Below, piece by piece: positions 8,958 through 16,497 of a DNA stretch of 44,658 nt. Every line of letters begins with the position of its first letter. The first letter of the stretch is position 1. The stretch lies in contig JAGVSJ010000014.1 in NCBI GenBank assembly GCA_019720975.1, positions 1 to 44,658 on the forward strand, read 5' to 3'. The notes beneath the pieces were generated by a model. It saw only the letters and a program-made list of their open reading frames with translations, was not told where the DNA came from and did not search any database. A program made the translations under genes and the position numbers. Source of the DNA: Candidatus Sysuiplasma superficiale (lineage in GTDB: Archaea > Thermoplasmatota > Thermoplasmata > Sysuiplasmatales > Sysuiplasmataceae).

Positions 8958-9788
8958 ATGGTAAGGTTCTCCGACTTCATCAGGCTCATTAGATACGGGA
9001 ATTGCGCAATGTCCGCAGTGGCAGCCCTTCTTGGAGCACTGGTTTCAAGAGGGCCGGATGTATTGCTTCATCCCGAGGCTGCGGGAGCGGCCATGGCTGT
9101 GGTTTTCCTTTTCACAGGGGCAGGGAACACAATCAATGATTATCTGGACGCTGAAATCGACAGAAAGGCTCACCCTGAGAGACCGATACCTTCCGGGACA
9201 GTGGAGAGGAGCGAGGCAAAGAGCTTCTCTGTCATCATGTTTTCCGCATCACTGCTAATCTCCCTTTTCATTAATCTGCCAGCTGTTGGGATTGTGGTTT
9301 TGTCCCTTGCTGTCATGCTGTTCTACGAGTTCAGGCTGAAGAAGGCAGGCATATCCGGTAACTTAGCAATAGCATGGCTCACTGCATCCCTCTTCCTCTT
9401 CGGCGCAGTTTCTGTGGGGAGCGCCGCTGCTGTCTGGGCTCTGTTTGTCACATCATTCATGGCAACTCTCGGAAGGGAGATAATTAAGGACATACAGGAC
9501 GTGGAATCTGACAGGGGGAGCAGGAAAACGCTGCCGATGTCCATCGGCATCGGAGGTTCGCGCATAGTCGCCTCTGTTTCAATAGCAGCTGCCGTTGCGG
9601 TCAGCCCTTTTCCATTCATGCTGCATCAGTTCTCATACCCTTATCTGGCAGTAGTTGCTGTTGCAGACATGATGTTCATATACTCGGCACTCCAGCAGTA
9701 CAGCAGCCCGGCAAGAGCCCAGTCCTCTACGAAGATGGCGATGTATGTTGCACTCCTTGCCTTCCTTGTGGGCGCGCTAGGTGTGTGA
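8958..9788 (+). CDS. Digeranylgeranylglyceryl phosphate synthase (UbiA family)
   Basis: 276 residues with eight or nine hydrophobic segments. It is a UbiA-type prenyltransferase with the two Asp-rich motifs NTINDYLDAEIDR (near residue 60) and KDIQDVESDRGSRK (near 180). Archaeal members add the second geranylgeranyl chain to GGGP, giving DGGGP, the precursor of archaeal ether lipids. The next gene, overlapping or almost touching, is GGGP synthase, which supplies its substrate; this makes the assignment strong over other UbiA functions. Confidence 0.93.
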   Translation: MVRFSDFIRLIRYGNCAMSAVAALLGALVSRGPDVLLHPEAAGAAMAVVFLFTGAGNTINDYLDAEIDRKAHPERPIPSGTVERSEAKSFSVIMFSASLLISLFINLPAVGIVVLSLAVMLFYEFRLKKAGISGNLAIAWLTASLFLFGAVSVGSAAAVWALFVTSFMATLGREIIKDIQDVESDRGSRKTLPMSIGIGGSRIVASVSIAAAVAVSPFPFMLHQFSYPYLAVVAVADMMFIYSALQQYSSPARAQSSTKMAMYVALLAFLVGALGV

Positions 9789-9792
9789 AAAT

Positions 9793-10536
9793 ATGGGAAA
9801 AGTGACAGACTACATTTATTCCGAATTGAGGAAAGGGCCGATGCACATGACACTTATCGATCCGGACAAGCAGAAACCGGAGGTTGCAGGAGAGATCGCC
9901 TATGAAGCCTTCCGGTTCGGGACATCGGCCATAATGGTTGGGGGGTCAACAGGGGTTGAAAGGAAAAGCCTTGAGGAAACACTGCGCAGTATAAAATCAA
10001 AGGTCACAGTACCGCTGATAAGTTTTCCTTCAGGTGTTAGCGGAGTCAGCCCGCTCTTCGATGCGCTGTATTTTCTTTCCATGCTGAATTCAAGGAGCCC
10101 GAGGCACATAACAGGGGAACAGGCTGCAGGTGCTCCAGTGGTAAAGAGTTTTGGAATTGAACCCATAGGAATGGGATACATAATTGTTGAGCCAGGAATG
10201 AAGGTCGGAGAAGTGGGCGAGGCGGAACCTATCAGGAGGAGTGATTTGGCGCGTGCCGCGGGATATGCGCTCGCGGCCGAGTACTTCGGGATGAAGCTTG
10301 TTTACCTTGAGGCTGGGAGCGGTTCACCGGTGCACGTGCCTTCAGAAATGGTCAGAGCGGTAAAGAAGGAGATCACCATCCCCCTTCTGGTTGGGGGGGG
10401 AATTCGCTCGGAGAAGGCTGCCAGAGAGGTGGCTGAAGCGGGTGCTGACATCGTAGTCACCGGCACTGTTGTGGAGAGAAAGGATGGTATCAGCCAGCTG
10501 AAAGATATAATCAGCGCTGTCAGGGACGGTCGATGA
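9793..10536 (+). CDS. Geranylgeranylglyceryl phosphate synthase
   Basis: 247 residues. TIM-barrel PcrB/GGGPS family enzyme that joins sn-glycerol-1-phosphate and GGPP in the first committed step of archaeal membrane lipids. Motifs: HMTLIDPDK (near 18-26), IMVGGSTGV, YLEAGSGSPVHVP and LLVGGGIRSEKAA with the phosphate-binding GGGIR. ATG 9793 is preferred over in-frame GTG 9781. An AGGTG at about 9779-9783 sits at ribosome-binding distance. It forms an operon with DGGGP synthase just upstream. Confidence 0.96.
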   Translation: MGKVTDYIYSELRKGPMHMTLIDPDKQKPEVAGEIAYEAFRFGTSAIMVGGSTGVERKSLEETLRSIKSKVTVPLISFPSGVSGVSPLFDALYFLSMLNSRSPRHITGEQAAGAPVVKSFGIEPIGMGYIIVEPGMKVGEVGEAEPIRRSDLARAAGYALAAEYFGMKLVYLEAGSGSPVHVPSEMVRAVKKEITIPLLVGGGIRSEKAAREVAEAGADIVVTGTVVERKDGISQLKDIISAVRDGR

Positions 10537-10553
10537 TCGCTGCCATACACAGG

Positions 10554-11141
10554 TCAGATGCGAAGGAACAGGCTGTGCACCTCGGTTGAACCTGAAAGCT
10601 CGGGATGGAAAGCCAGACCCAGAAGATTGTCTTCCCTTGCCATCACAATCTCGTTTCCAAGCCTGCTCAAGGGAACACATCTGCCCCAAACTTCCAGTAT
10701 GGCAGGCGCCCTTATGAACACACCCCTGAAACTTTCTGAGACTCCATCGATCTTAAGTTTCGCCTCGAACGATTCTCTCTGCCTTCCGTAAAAATTCCTG
10801 TCAACCTTCATATTCATGAGACCGAGAAGTCTAGTATGGGTCTTTTCAACCTGATCGTCACCCTTCTTAGCCATGAGTATGCATCCTGCGCATGTGCCCA
10901 TAACAGGCATCCCTTCTTCCGCTCTTCTCCTTATAAGTTCAAAGAGGCCGGACTTAAGCAGGAGTTTGGAGATTGTTGTGCTTTCGCCTCCGGGAATAAT
11001 CAGGCGATCAACACCATTCATGTCCTCCGGTGTCCTGACGTAGACTGCACTGCCTTTCAGGCCGAGTTCTGCCATTGCACGTTCCGATGCGGTGACATGC
11101 TCGCTGACATCACCCTGAACTGCTATGACGCCCACTTTCAC
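10554..11141 (-). CDS. pdxT: Pyridoxal 5'-phosphate synthase glutaminase subunit PdxT
   Basis: 195 residues. Class I glutamine amidotransferase that feeds ammonia to PdxS for vitamin B6 synthesis. It starts KVGVIAVQGD and has PGGESTT, the nucleophile elbow GTCAGC (Cys84) and the His-Glu pair in AFHPELS. The frame is open for 35 further codons, but family similarity begins at GTG 11141. The partner pdxS is not in the window. It is divergent from the HIT gene. Confidence 0.95.
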   Translation of the reverse strand: MKVGVIAVQGDVSEHVTASERAMAELGLKGSAVYVRTPEDMNGVDRLIIPGGESTTISKLLLKSGLFELIRRRAEEGMPVMGTCAGCILMAKKGDDQVEKTHTRLLGLMNMKVDRNFYGRQRESFEAKLKIDGVSESFRGVFIRAPAILEVWGRCVPLSRLGNEIVMAREDNLLGLAFHPELSGSTEVHSLFLRI

Positions 11142-11262
11142 ATGAAGACGACATGCAAGCCCCTTAATGACTTTGTCTACCGAGATCGCTCTTTTCAATG
11201 AAATTTTTCGATATGAAACAATCAAGAATAATAAGAGAGATATCAATCACCCGGACAGTATC

Positions 11263-11706
11263 ATGAGCGAGAACAGAGAAAATGGCAAATGCATCTTCTG
11301 TGATATAATCGACGGGAAGGCACCGGGCTTCAGGGTTTATGAGGACGAAGACGTTTTCGCTTGCCTTGATAAATTCCCTATTACCGCCGGACACACGCTG
11401 GTGATGCCTAAGATGCATGTCGCTGCGCTTGTTGATCTGCCGGATCAGGCGGTTGGCAGGATGTTCGGGGTCTCAAAGATCATAGGGCGTGCCTTTTACC
11501 GGATGAAATACACCGGCGTCAATTACTTTGTTAACGAAGGCAGCGATGCCGGGCAGGTCATATTCCACGTCCACTGCCATGTGATTCCAAGGATGACGTC
11601 GGATGGACTTGATTTTCGGGTGAGGAGGAGCAGAATGACAGAGTCTGAGATGAGCGAGGCAGCCAGCAGGATCAGGAGTGAACTGGAGAAGATTGTTGAG
11701 GGATGA
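11263..11706 (+). CDS. HIT family nucleotide hydrolase/transferase
   Basis: 147 residues. Histidine-triad protein with the active-site motif HVHCHVIP (near residue 106) and an N-terminal CIFCDI segment that often binds zinc. Members cleave nucleoside phosphoramidates or dinucleotides; the substrate cannot be told. ATG 11263 was chosen because family homology starts there (ENGKCIFCDIIDGKA), although the frame is open to 11167. An A/T-rich AATAATAAG about 30 nt upstream may be the promoter. Confidence 0.92.
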   Translation: MSENRENGKCIFCDIIDGKAPGFRVYEDEDVFACLDKFPITAGHTLVMPKMHVAALVDLPDQAVGRMFGVSKIIGRAFYRMKYTGVNYFVNEGSDAGQVIFHVHCHVIPRMTSDGLDFRVRRSRMTESEMSEAASRIRSELEKIVEG

Positions 11707-11782
11707 GACAGGTTCTGTGTAATGACACTCGCCCGGATTTGATATCTTCGCAGAAATGGATGAATGTACTGACTGAAATGGA

Positions 11783-11891
11783 TCCCGACTCCCGGATTTG
11801 AACCGGGGACCTGCTGATATCAGCGGCTTGAATCGGACTTGCCGACAACACAACTACAGTCAGCCGCTCTGCCAGTCTGAGCTAAGTCGGG
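11783..11891 (-). tRNA. tRNA-Tyr (GTA), with a 35-nt intron
   Basis: Read on the minus strand. The acceptor stem CCCGACT pairs with AGTCGGG and is followed by discriminator A; the C1-G72 pair is the archaeal Tyr identity element. D-stem GCTC/GAGC, anticodon stem GCTGA/TCAGC and T-arm CCCGG-TTCAAAT-CCGGG are all intact. The anticodon GTA is at 11857-11855. An intron of 35 nt (11819-11853) interrupts the loop after position 37, the canonical archaeal site. CCA is not encoded. A TATA-like TTAATATTAA at about 11909-11918 lies at promoter distance. Confidence 0.93.
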
Positions 11892-12519
11892 CCTGAGTGG
11901 AATTGCAATTAATATTAATTAGTTATTGCGGAAACAGGCTTACATAGCAAAATTACATCCAGCCTCGGCACATAGAGTTCACGTTCAACGAACGTTGTTC
12001 GGCAGAATGCATGCTCAAACAGGGGGCAATTAACTTCCGGCCATGAGAAGGCGGATGTAGAAGCGACGGAAAGGTGCCATGAGAGATGGACCTAGACAGG
12101 CTGGAGTGGAGACAACGTATTTTGAAAGGAGACTGGAATCATTGCATTTGTCAATGATTTCCCCGCTTCCGTTACGGAGGGGATGCCACTGATACAATAC
12201 AGGAAGACTGACGACATCATTCGATGCCTGAAAGGATGCTGTCAGCCTGCGGACAGTCATCGCTGTATGGTGAGATGTTTAATCGAGAATGGTCAGATGC
12301 ATGCTGATAATGTCATATCAAGGAAGCGCTAGGAGGCATAATTTTTTTGAAGGGTGCTCACAATAGTCAAGACCAATCATGCCTGGACTTCATAACCGGA
12401 TGAGTTTGATCAATCTTCACGACACATCCTCCTGCAACTTTTTGAAAGATCCTGTTATTTGAATTTGCTCCGCTATCCGTGATAAGGCCGGATGTTATCG
12501 ACCTGATTTCTCACGTCGT
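11892..12519. other. Intergenic region, no gene recognised
   Basis: About 630 nt between tRNA-Tyr and the MITE-like element. The first 40 nt hold the A/T-rich tRNA promoter. The rest contains only short unsupported reading frames, small hairpins (for example CTGTC/GACAG near 12239-12256) and a T-run at about 12343-12349. Composition looks non-coding. No repeat or RNA family was recognised. Confidence 0.5.
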
Positions 12520-12643
12520 CACCCCGGAGGCTTTGTGAATAAACTAGCTGGAATTGCCTGGTTTTTTCACGGATTGAGGACTTTTTTCACAAACAGCAGA
12601 CTAAATTCATAAAACTGGGTTTATTCACAAAGCACACCCCGGA
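12520..12643. mobile_element. MITE-like insertion with inverted ends and target duplication
   Basis: GCTTTGTGAATAAAC (12530-12544) and GTTTATTCACAAAGC (12619-12633) are perfect 15-bp inverted repeats. Each is separated by a single base from a copy of CACCCCGGA (12520-12528 and 12635-12643), which looks like a 9-bp target-site duplication. The unit between the duplications is 106 bp with no coding capacity. Two internal TTTTTTCAC direct repeats (about 12561 and 12582) echo the ends. It lies just before the promoter of the downstream RHH regulator. The alternative is an operator array for that regulator. Structure seen directly; mobility inferred. Confidence 0.5.
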
Positions 12644-12670
12644 AGTGAAATATTAAATACTATAAACCTC

Positions 12671-12952
12671 TTGTCAGACATACGAGGTCGTTTAGACCCA
12701 CAGCTGATAGAAATGAATGAGCAGGATCTCGAGAAGGTTACAATACGATTACCTCCACGCTACCTGCAGGCCCTTGACTTTCTAGTCAAGGTAGATGACT
12801 TTCCTTCTCGTTCAGAGGCTATCAGAAGTGCGGTGAGAGATCTCATATATCAGCGTGTCGAGACCGTGATGGACAAACTGAAGAAGCTGTCTGAGGCTGA
12901 CAGGACGCTGGCTGAGCTTGAGGAATTTGAACGTAAATTTCTCAACAAGTGA
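12671..12952 (+). CDS. Ribbon-helix-helix (CopG-type) transcriptional regulator
   Basis: 93 residues from TTG 12671, or 79 from ATG 12713. The core EKVTIRLPPRYLQALDFLV followed by FPSRSEAIRSAVRDLIYQ is a classical RHH DNA-binding domain; the C-terminal charged helix (about 65-93) may add dimer contacts. A/T-rich ATATTAAATACTATAAA at 12650-12666 contains the promoter, and depending on which box is used either start is possible. RHH proteins often autoregulate through inverted repeats, and a perfect 15-bp pair lies directly upstream. Target genes are unknown. Confidence 0.88.
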   Translation: MSDIRGRLDPQLIEMNEQDLEKVTIRLPPRYLQALDFLVKVDDFPSRSEAIRSAVRDLIYQRVETVMDKLKKLSEADRTLAELEEFERKFLNK

Positions 12953-13585
12953 AAGGGAGCCTGGAGGAGGGAAGTTTGAGACCTGAGGGATGGGATGCGC
13001 CTTAACAGGACTCAAATTTATTTTCATCACCCTCTTTCTTTTTTTTAAATCCGGATGCGAGGCTCTTGGCCTGTGCAGAGCCTCATCCCGTCACTTAGGT
13101 GGATGTGTCTGGTTACCTGAGCGGCAGCGAAAGAGAAAGCTTCAGGCCATCTTCCTGCGTTTCATATTGTGCTTCGTAAGGCAGACCGGACATAATGCGC
13201 CTGTTTTAATGAATGGTGTCAACCCATACTGTGACATGCCACCCAAGGTATTTTCCGAACGGAAACACCTCTCCTTTCCGTCTCCCCATTCAGGCGTTCA
13301 GGCATGCACTTCTCCATTTTCGTCAGGAAGGTGCTGACACCGCAATTACGTATTTCACCCCTGAAACGGACATTCCTTCATCTCCCGATCGGTGGAGCGG
13401 AGAGCAGACCAATGCCAATCTCTTACTTCAAAACGGATATCTCAAATGACGGAAAAGGGGAAGAACGGGTATCATGTGCCTGCGGCAATGATTCTCTGGG
13501 CAGCAATTCATCTGTTCCGCAATGTTCACGGTAGACTGACTAACAAGCGGATCATAGGGCTGATTGCGCCGCGAAGGGACTGGAC
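12953..13585. other. Intergenic region with T-tract and one hairpin
   Basis: A T-rich tract TTTCTTTTTTTTTAAA (about 13034-13049) lies 80 nt after the RHH gene and is a likely archaeal terminator. It is followed by a stable hairpin (13053-13088): GGAT, a GC bulge, then GAGGCTCT paired with AGAGCCTC and ATCC. The remaining 500 nt contain only short overlapping reading frames without recognisable similarity, possibly decayed coding DNA. Confidence 0.45.
13034..13049 (+). terminator. T-tract terminator after the RHH gene
   Basis: A run of pyrimidines, mainly T (TTTCTTTTTTTTTAAA), typical of archaeal intrinsic termination. It is placed about 80 nt beyond the RHH stop codon. Confidence 0.4.
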
Positions 13586-14359
13586 TCAGCCTATGTAGCC
13601 CAGATCCTCCCTTCTCTCGCTTCCCGGTTCAGCTCCCTGCTGGGTCTCCAGATCTCGTATTCTCGCTGTTAGCTGGTCGATCTGCTGCGCCTTATGACGC
13701 AGTGCTTCGTAATCTATCTTCACTTCGACTACCTTTACGAGTACGTTGAGCACAGCTTCGGCAGCCCTGGGATCAGCAAGGTAACCGCTCGTTTCGCCCA
13801 TGAGGCAGACACTCCTCATCCCGTAGTTCATTCCGAGACCGAGAAGAAGGCCGCTTGCTCCGACAATACCGCTTCCGGGTTCGCCTTTCGAGAATACCAC
13901 GCCAAGAGCCTTCATCTCCTCCACAAGCTCGAGATCCGTTGCAGCTCCTAGCACCCTGGGCTTCTCTATCATTTTGCCTATGCCGTAACCGCCAAGTGTG
14001 AATATCCTGCGGACACCGAATTCACTGATGAACGATAGAACCCTGTCTGAGAGGAGATACTGCCCTTCAGGCGATATCCCCTGGTAATCTCCGACAAGGA
14101 AAATGATGTCGTTGCTGTTATCAGGCCTCTTGACATAGTAGAACTCATTTGAAACTAGCTTTATCAGACCGTCATCCTTTACAAGCACCTGTGGTGGAAA
14201 ATACTTTGATATTATCTCGGCAAACTTCACAGCCTTGAGCTGGTCGATCAGATGTTCGGCTGCAAGTTTCCCCACGTTTCCAACTCCAGGGAGCCCCTCA
14301 ATGAAAATGGGATCCCTGAGCTGTGGCTTCTCAAAAAGTTTCAGGTGTATGTCATCCAA
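13586..14359 (-). CDS. PAC2 family protein (proteasome assembly chaperone-like)
   Basis: 257 residues. Archaeal PAC2/PbaB-like protein, beginning DPIFIEGLPGVGNVGKLAAE with later TLGGYGIG and LLLGLGMNYGM segments typical of the family. The C-terminal 35 residues form a charged coiled-coil tail. Family members are thought to help proteasome assembly, or may act as ATP-independent chaperones; this one is not tested. It lies 2 nt after nop10, at the end of the translation-gene block where archaea often keep it. Confidence 0.9.
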   Translation of the reverse strand: MDDIHLKLFEKPQLRDPIFIEGLPGVGNVGKLAAEHLIDQLKAVKFAEIISKYFPPQVLVKDDGLIKLVSNEFYYVKRPDNSNDIIFLVGDYQGISPEGQYLLSDRVLSFISEFGVRRIFTLGGYGIGKMIEKPRVLGAATDLELVEEMKALGVVFSKGEPGSGIVGASGLLLGLGMNYGMRSVCLMGETSGYLADPRAAEAVLNVLVKVVEVKIDYEALRHKAQQIDQLTARIRDLETQQGAEPGSERREDLGYIG

Positions 14360-14361
14360 TA

Positions 14362-14544
14362 TTACTCCTCCTTCTGTTTCTGCTTCATTACCTCTTCCAT
14401 CAGTGCCCTTCTGTATTTAGCGTATCTGTCACCTGGCGAAAAGCGCATCGGCACCGTACTCCTTGTCTGTGTACCATCCGCCGGACAGGTCTCCGACATT
14501 GTGAACCTACCGCACAGCGGGCATTTCAGTATTATGCTTCTCAA
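14362..14544 (-). CDS. nop10: H/ACA ribonucleoprotein component Nop10
   Basis: 60 residues. Small zinc-ribbon protein that bridges Cbf5 and L7Ae in H/ACA pseudouridylation particles. KCPLCGRFTM and TCPADGTQT form the zinc ribbon (the fourth ligand appears replaced: CPLC then a single C), followed by the diagnostic RFSPGDRYAKYRR. The start is TTG 14544, with a TATA box 21 nt before it, so translation is probably leaderless. It sits between aIF2-alpha and PAC2, the usual archaeal order. Confidence 0.93.
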   Translation of the reverse strand: MRSIILKCPLCGRFTMSETCPADGTQTRSTVPMRFSPGDRYAKYRRALMEEVMKQKQKEE

Positions 14545-14560
14545 ATCAATCAGCTTTTCC

Positions 14561-14569
14561 GTTTATATC
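14561..14569 (-). promoter_or_regulatory. TATA box of nop10
   Basis: On the minus strand the sequence is AGATATAAACGG, centred about 21 nt before TTG 14544. It lies in the 122-nt gap after aIF2-alpha, so nop10 and PAC2 may form their own transcript rather than rely on read-through. Confidence 0.5.
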
Positions 14570-14666
14570 TGTCCCGGAAGAGACGGTTCTTTATTAACCT
14601 GAATATAACTATTTTAAATTACCTGATGGTCCGGCCTGCAGGTCCCGGAATTCAGAATGCCACCAC

Positions 14667-15449
14667 CTACTGGTTCCTTGTGAACTTGCCCGCACCGCCA
14701 AGCTTCGCGATGGTTCTTACGACCTTCTCCGAACTCTTTTTCATCTCCTCCTCGGCGCGCTTGTAATCGGAGGCGGTTACAAGCAGCCTGTACCTCGGGG
14801 CACCTATGTACTGCACCCTGACCTCATGCTCGTCGCTCCTGCTTATCGCCTCACTCAATGCCTTCTTAATATCATCTATACCTTCCGGCTTCTGGGAGGA
14901 GAGCTCCAGAAGGCCGTCTATTGTCACAGACGGACTGGCTATGTTTTCCGCTGCGATCTGGTTAAAGTCATTGATATAGTTTTCAGGAATTCCTGCCTTC
15001 CTGATGGCGTTTTTGTCTGTTGCTGCAGCCTCGAAAGCCGCATAGAGCGAGCCGAACCGATCAATCAGTGGCAATCCTACCTTTTCGTAGAATTCATCCG
15101 GCCTCTGTCCTATCTTCTCAGCAAATATATCAAGCAGTTTCCTTGCCTTGTTTTCATTCTTCCACTGCTGTATCTTCTCTCTTCTTTGATGGTCATTCAC
15201 CTGTTTCAGGCTCAGATTGACGTGCCCTTTGCTGCGATCAACCTCAGTTACTTTGCAGACAATCTTCTGGCCCTCTTTGACATGGTCACGTATATATTTC
15301 ACCCAGCCAGTGGCAATCTCACTCACATGGATGAAACCTTCACGCGAGCCATATTCATCCAGCGAGACAAATGCACCGAAGTTCTTTACGTCCTTGACAG
15401 TGCATACGACCAGTTCCCCTTCCTCAGGGTATTCAGGAGACTGTGGCAT
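14667..15449 (-). CDS. Translation initiation factor aIF2 subunit alpha
   Basis: 260 residues. Alpha subunit of the heterotrimeric factor that carries initiator Met-tRNA to the ribosome. An S1 domain occupies about residues 10-85 (ELVVCTVKDVKNFGAFVSL, then GFIHVSEIA). The helical middle domain and the alpha-beta C-terminal domain (VRVQYIGAPRYRLLVTASDY) complete the normal architecture. It overlaps the end of S27e by 17 nt, consistent with coupled translation. Confidence 0.96.
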   Translation of the reverse strand: MPQSPEYPEEGELVVCTVKDVKNFGAFVSLDEYGSREGFIHVSEIATGWVKYIRDHVKEGQKIVCKVTEVDRSKGHVNLSLKQVNDHQRREKIQQWKNENKARKLLDIFAEKIGQRPDEFYEKVGLPLIDRFGSLYAAFEAAATDKNAIRKAGIPENYINDFNQIAAENIASPSVTIDGLLELSSQKPEGIDDIKKALSEAISRSDEHEVRVQYIGAPRYRLLVTASDYKRAEEEMKKSSEKVVRTIAKLGGAGKFTRNQ

Positions 15450-15630
15450 CCTCCACCGACCTCAGAACCTGGGCCCGGAACTTTGCCCGCCCGCCTGTAG
15501 GCGTCGCCAGCGTGCTGCCGCATATCCTGCAGGTGACAGTTGTGGAAGCCCTCTCAAATGCTATCTGCTCCGAACTGCAGTCCGGACACTTAATCAAGAG
15601 GAAGCCGGCTCTCCTTCGTCCTTCCGTCAT
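15433..15630 (-). CDS. rps27e: 30S ribosomal protein S27e
   Basis: 65 residues. Zinc-ribbon ribosomal protein with KCPDCSSEQIAFERAST, then CRICGSTLATPTGGRAKF. The CxxC...CxxC zinc site and the LATPTGG segment are family hallmarks. ATG 15630 lies 6 nt after the L44e stop, and the 3' end overlaps aIF2-alpha. Confidence 0.97.
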   Translation of the reverse strand: MTEGRRRAGFLLIKCPDCSSEQIAFERASTTVTCRICGSTLATPTGGRAKFRAQVLRSVEDATVS

Positions 15631-15636
15631 TCCATA

Positions 15637-15915
15637 TCACTCCGTAAGTTCGAACTTTCTGGCCCTTATGCCGGGAACCGGATAAGCCTTCTTGCAGGTC
15701 CTGCACCTGTATCGGAGCGCCACACGCTTTGTTGGCTTTTCCCTGCCCTCCGGCTTGGGACGGGGAAATCCGCCATATCCGCTGGTAACGCGTCTGAAGC
15801 GTCTCTGGCCAGCTCTGAGCTCTGAAGCTTTCCGCTTCCTGACCCTCTCGACGTCGTGAGGTGTGTGCCCCCTGCAATAAGGGCAATAAGTTTCAATAAC
15901 CTTGGGCATTTTCAA
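15637..15915 (-). CDS. rpl44e: 50S ribosomal protein L44e
   Basis: 92 residues. Large-subunit zinc-binding protein with [12 protein letters not shown] at the N-terminus and [10 protein letters not shown] near the C-terminus. TTG 15915 was chosen because it gives the conserved N-terminus MKMPK and has GGAG 9 nt upstream. ATG 15909 and TTG 15924 are alternatives. It is the first gene of the ribosomal/initiation-factor operon. Confidence 0.95.
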   Translation of the reverse strand: MKMPKVIETYCPYCRGHTPHDVERVRKRKASELRAGQRRFRRVTSGYGGFPRPKPEGREKPTKRVALRYRCRTCKKAYPVPGIRARKFELTE

Positions 15916-15956
15916 ATGAGCCAACTCCGTTATCGGGTGAATTCATACATTGACCT

Positions 15957-15967
15957 TATATAAAATG
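15957..15967 (-). promoter_or_regulatory. TATA box of the L44e operon
   Basis: TTATATAAAAT on the plus strand reads ATTTTATATAA on the minus strand. It should start transcription about 20 nt before the L44e start codon, leaving room for the GGAG ribosome-binding site. Confidence 0.55.
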
Positions 15968-16110
15968 CTTGCCGATTTCCTGCAGTTGGGCCGGATGAAA
16001 TATGTCTGTCCGGCAGAGCTGACGGCACACCGGTGCGCATGTTATATATAAGGAGGATTGAATATAGAAAGAAATTTATATCTGGCGCTCTTTAAATCTC
16101 AGCGAAACAG

Positions 16111-16479
16111 ATGCCAAGCAGAGGGTTTACAAAACAGGATGAGATGCTGGTTGAATATCTCATAAACACCGGGATGCCGAAGAACATTGCCAAGACACTT
16201 GTATTCCTGAAAAAAAGAAACGAGACAACGTCTGTTGAGATAGAGACATCAACCGCCCTCAGGCAACCGGAGGTCTCCATTGCCATGCAGGATCTCAGAA
16301 GACGGAAGTGGGTTGTGAAGAGAGATATCAAGAAGGAAGGCAAAGGAAGGCCCGTGCACTCCTACAGACTTGCCATACCCTTCGAATCAATTATAAGGCA
16401 GATCGAAGAGGAAGAGTCCGCGAGGATCAAGAAAATCGAGATGAACCTCAAGAGCCTGAGGGAGTACAGCTCAAGGTGA
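16111..16479 (+). CDS. Winged-helix transcriptional regulator
   Basis: 122 residues. A winged helix-turn-helix spans about 15-85: the recognition region is STALRQPEVSIAMQDLRRRKW and the wing is KKEGKGRPVHSYRLA. A C-terminal charged helix (about 90-122) is probably a dimerisation coiled coil. It resembles small archaeal TrmB/MarR-like regulators. Two TATA-like boxes precede it (about 16040-16048 and 16074-16081). The divergent neighbour is the ribosomal operon, which it might sense or simply border. The target is unknown. Confidence 0.8.
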   Translation: MPSRGFTKQDEMLVEYLINTGMPKNIAKTLVFLKKRNETTSVEIETSTALRQPEVSIAMQDLRRRKWVVKRDIKKEGKGRPVHSYRLAIPFESIIRQIEEEESARIKKIEMNLKSLREYSSR

Positions 16480-16497
16480 TTGCTGAGGGCAAAGGCG

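Noticed and set aside
12030-12260. 76-codon minus-strand frame after tRNA-Tyr
   Set aside because: No recognisable domain, no promoter or ribosome-binding site, and composition like the surrounding non-coding DNA.
13213-13598. Overlapping short plus-strand frames that looked like transposase debris
   Set aside because: No catalytic motif, terminal repeats or consistent frame could be found.
14826-15825. Long plus-strand frames opposite aIF2-alpha, S27e and L44e
   Set aside because: All three minus-strand genes are certain from motifs; the opposite frames are Cys/Leu/Ser-rich shadows.
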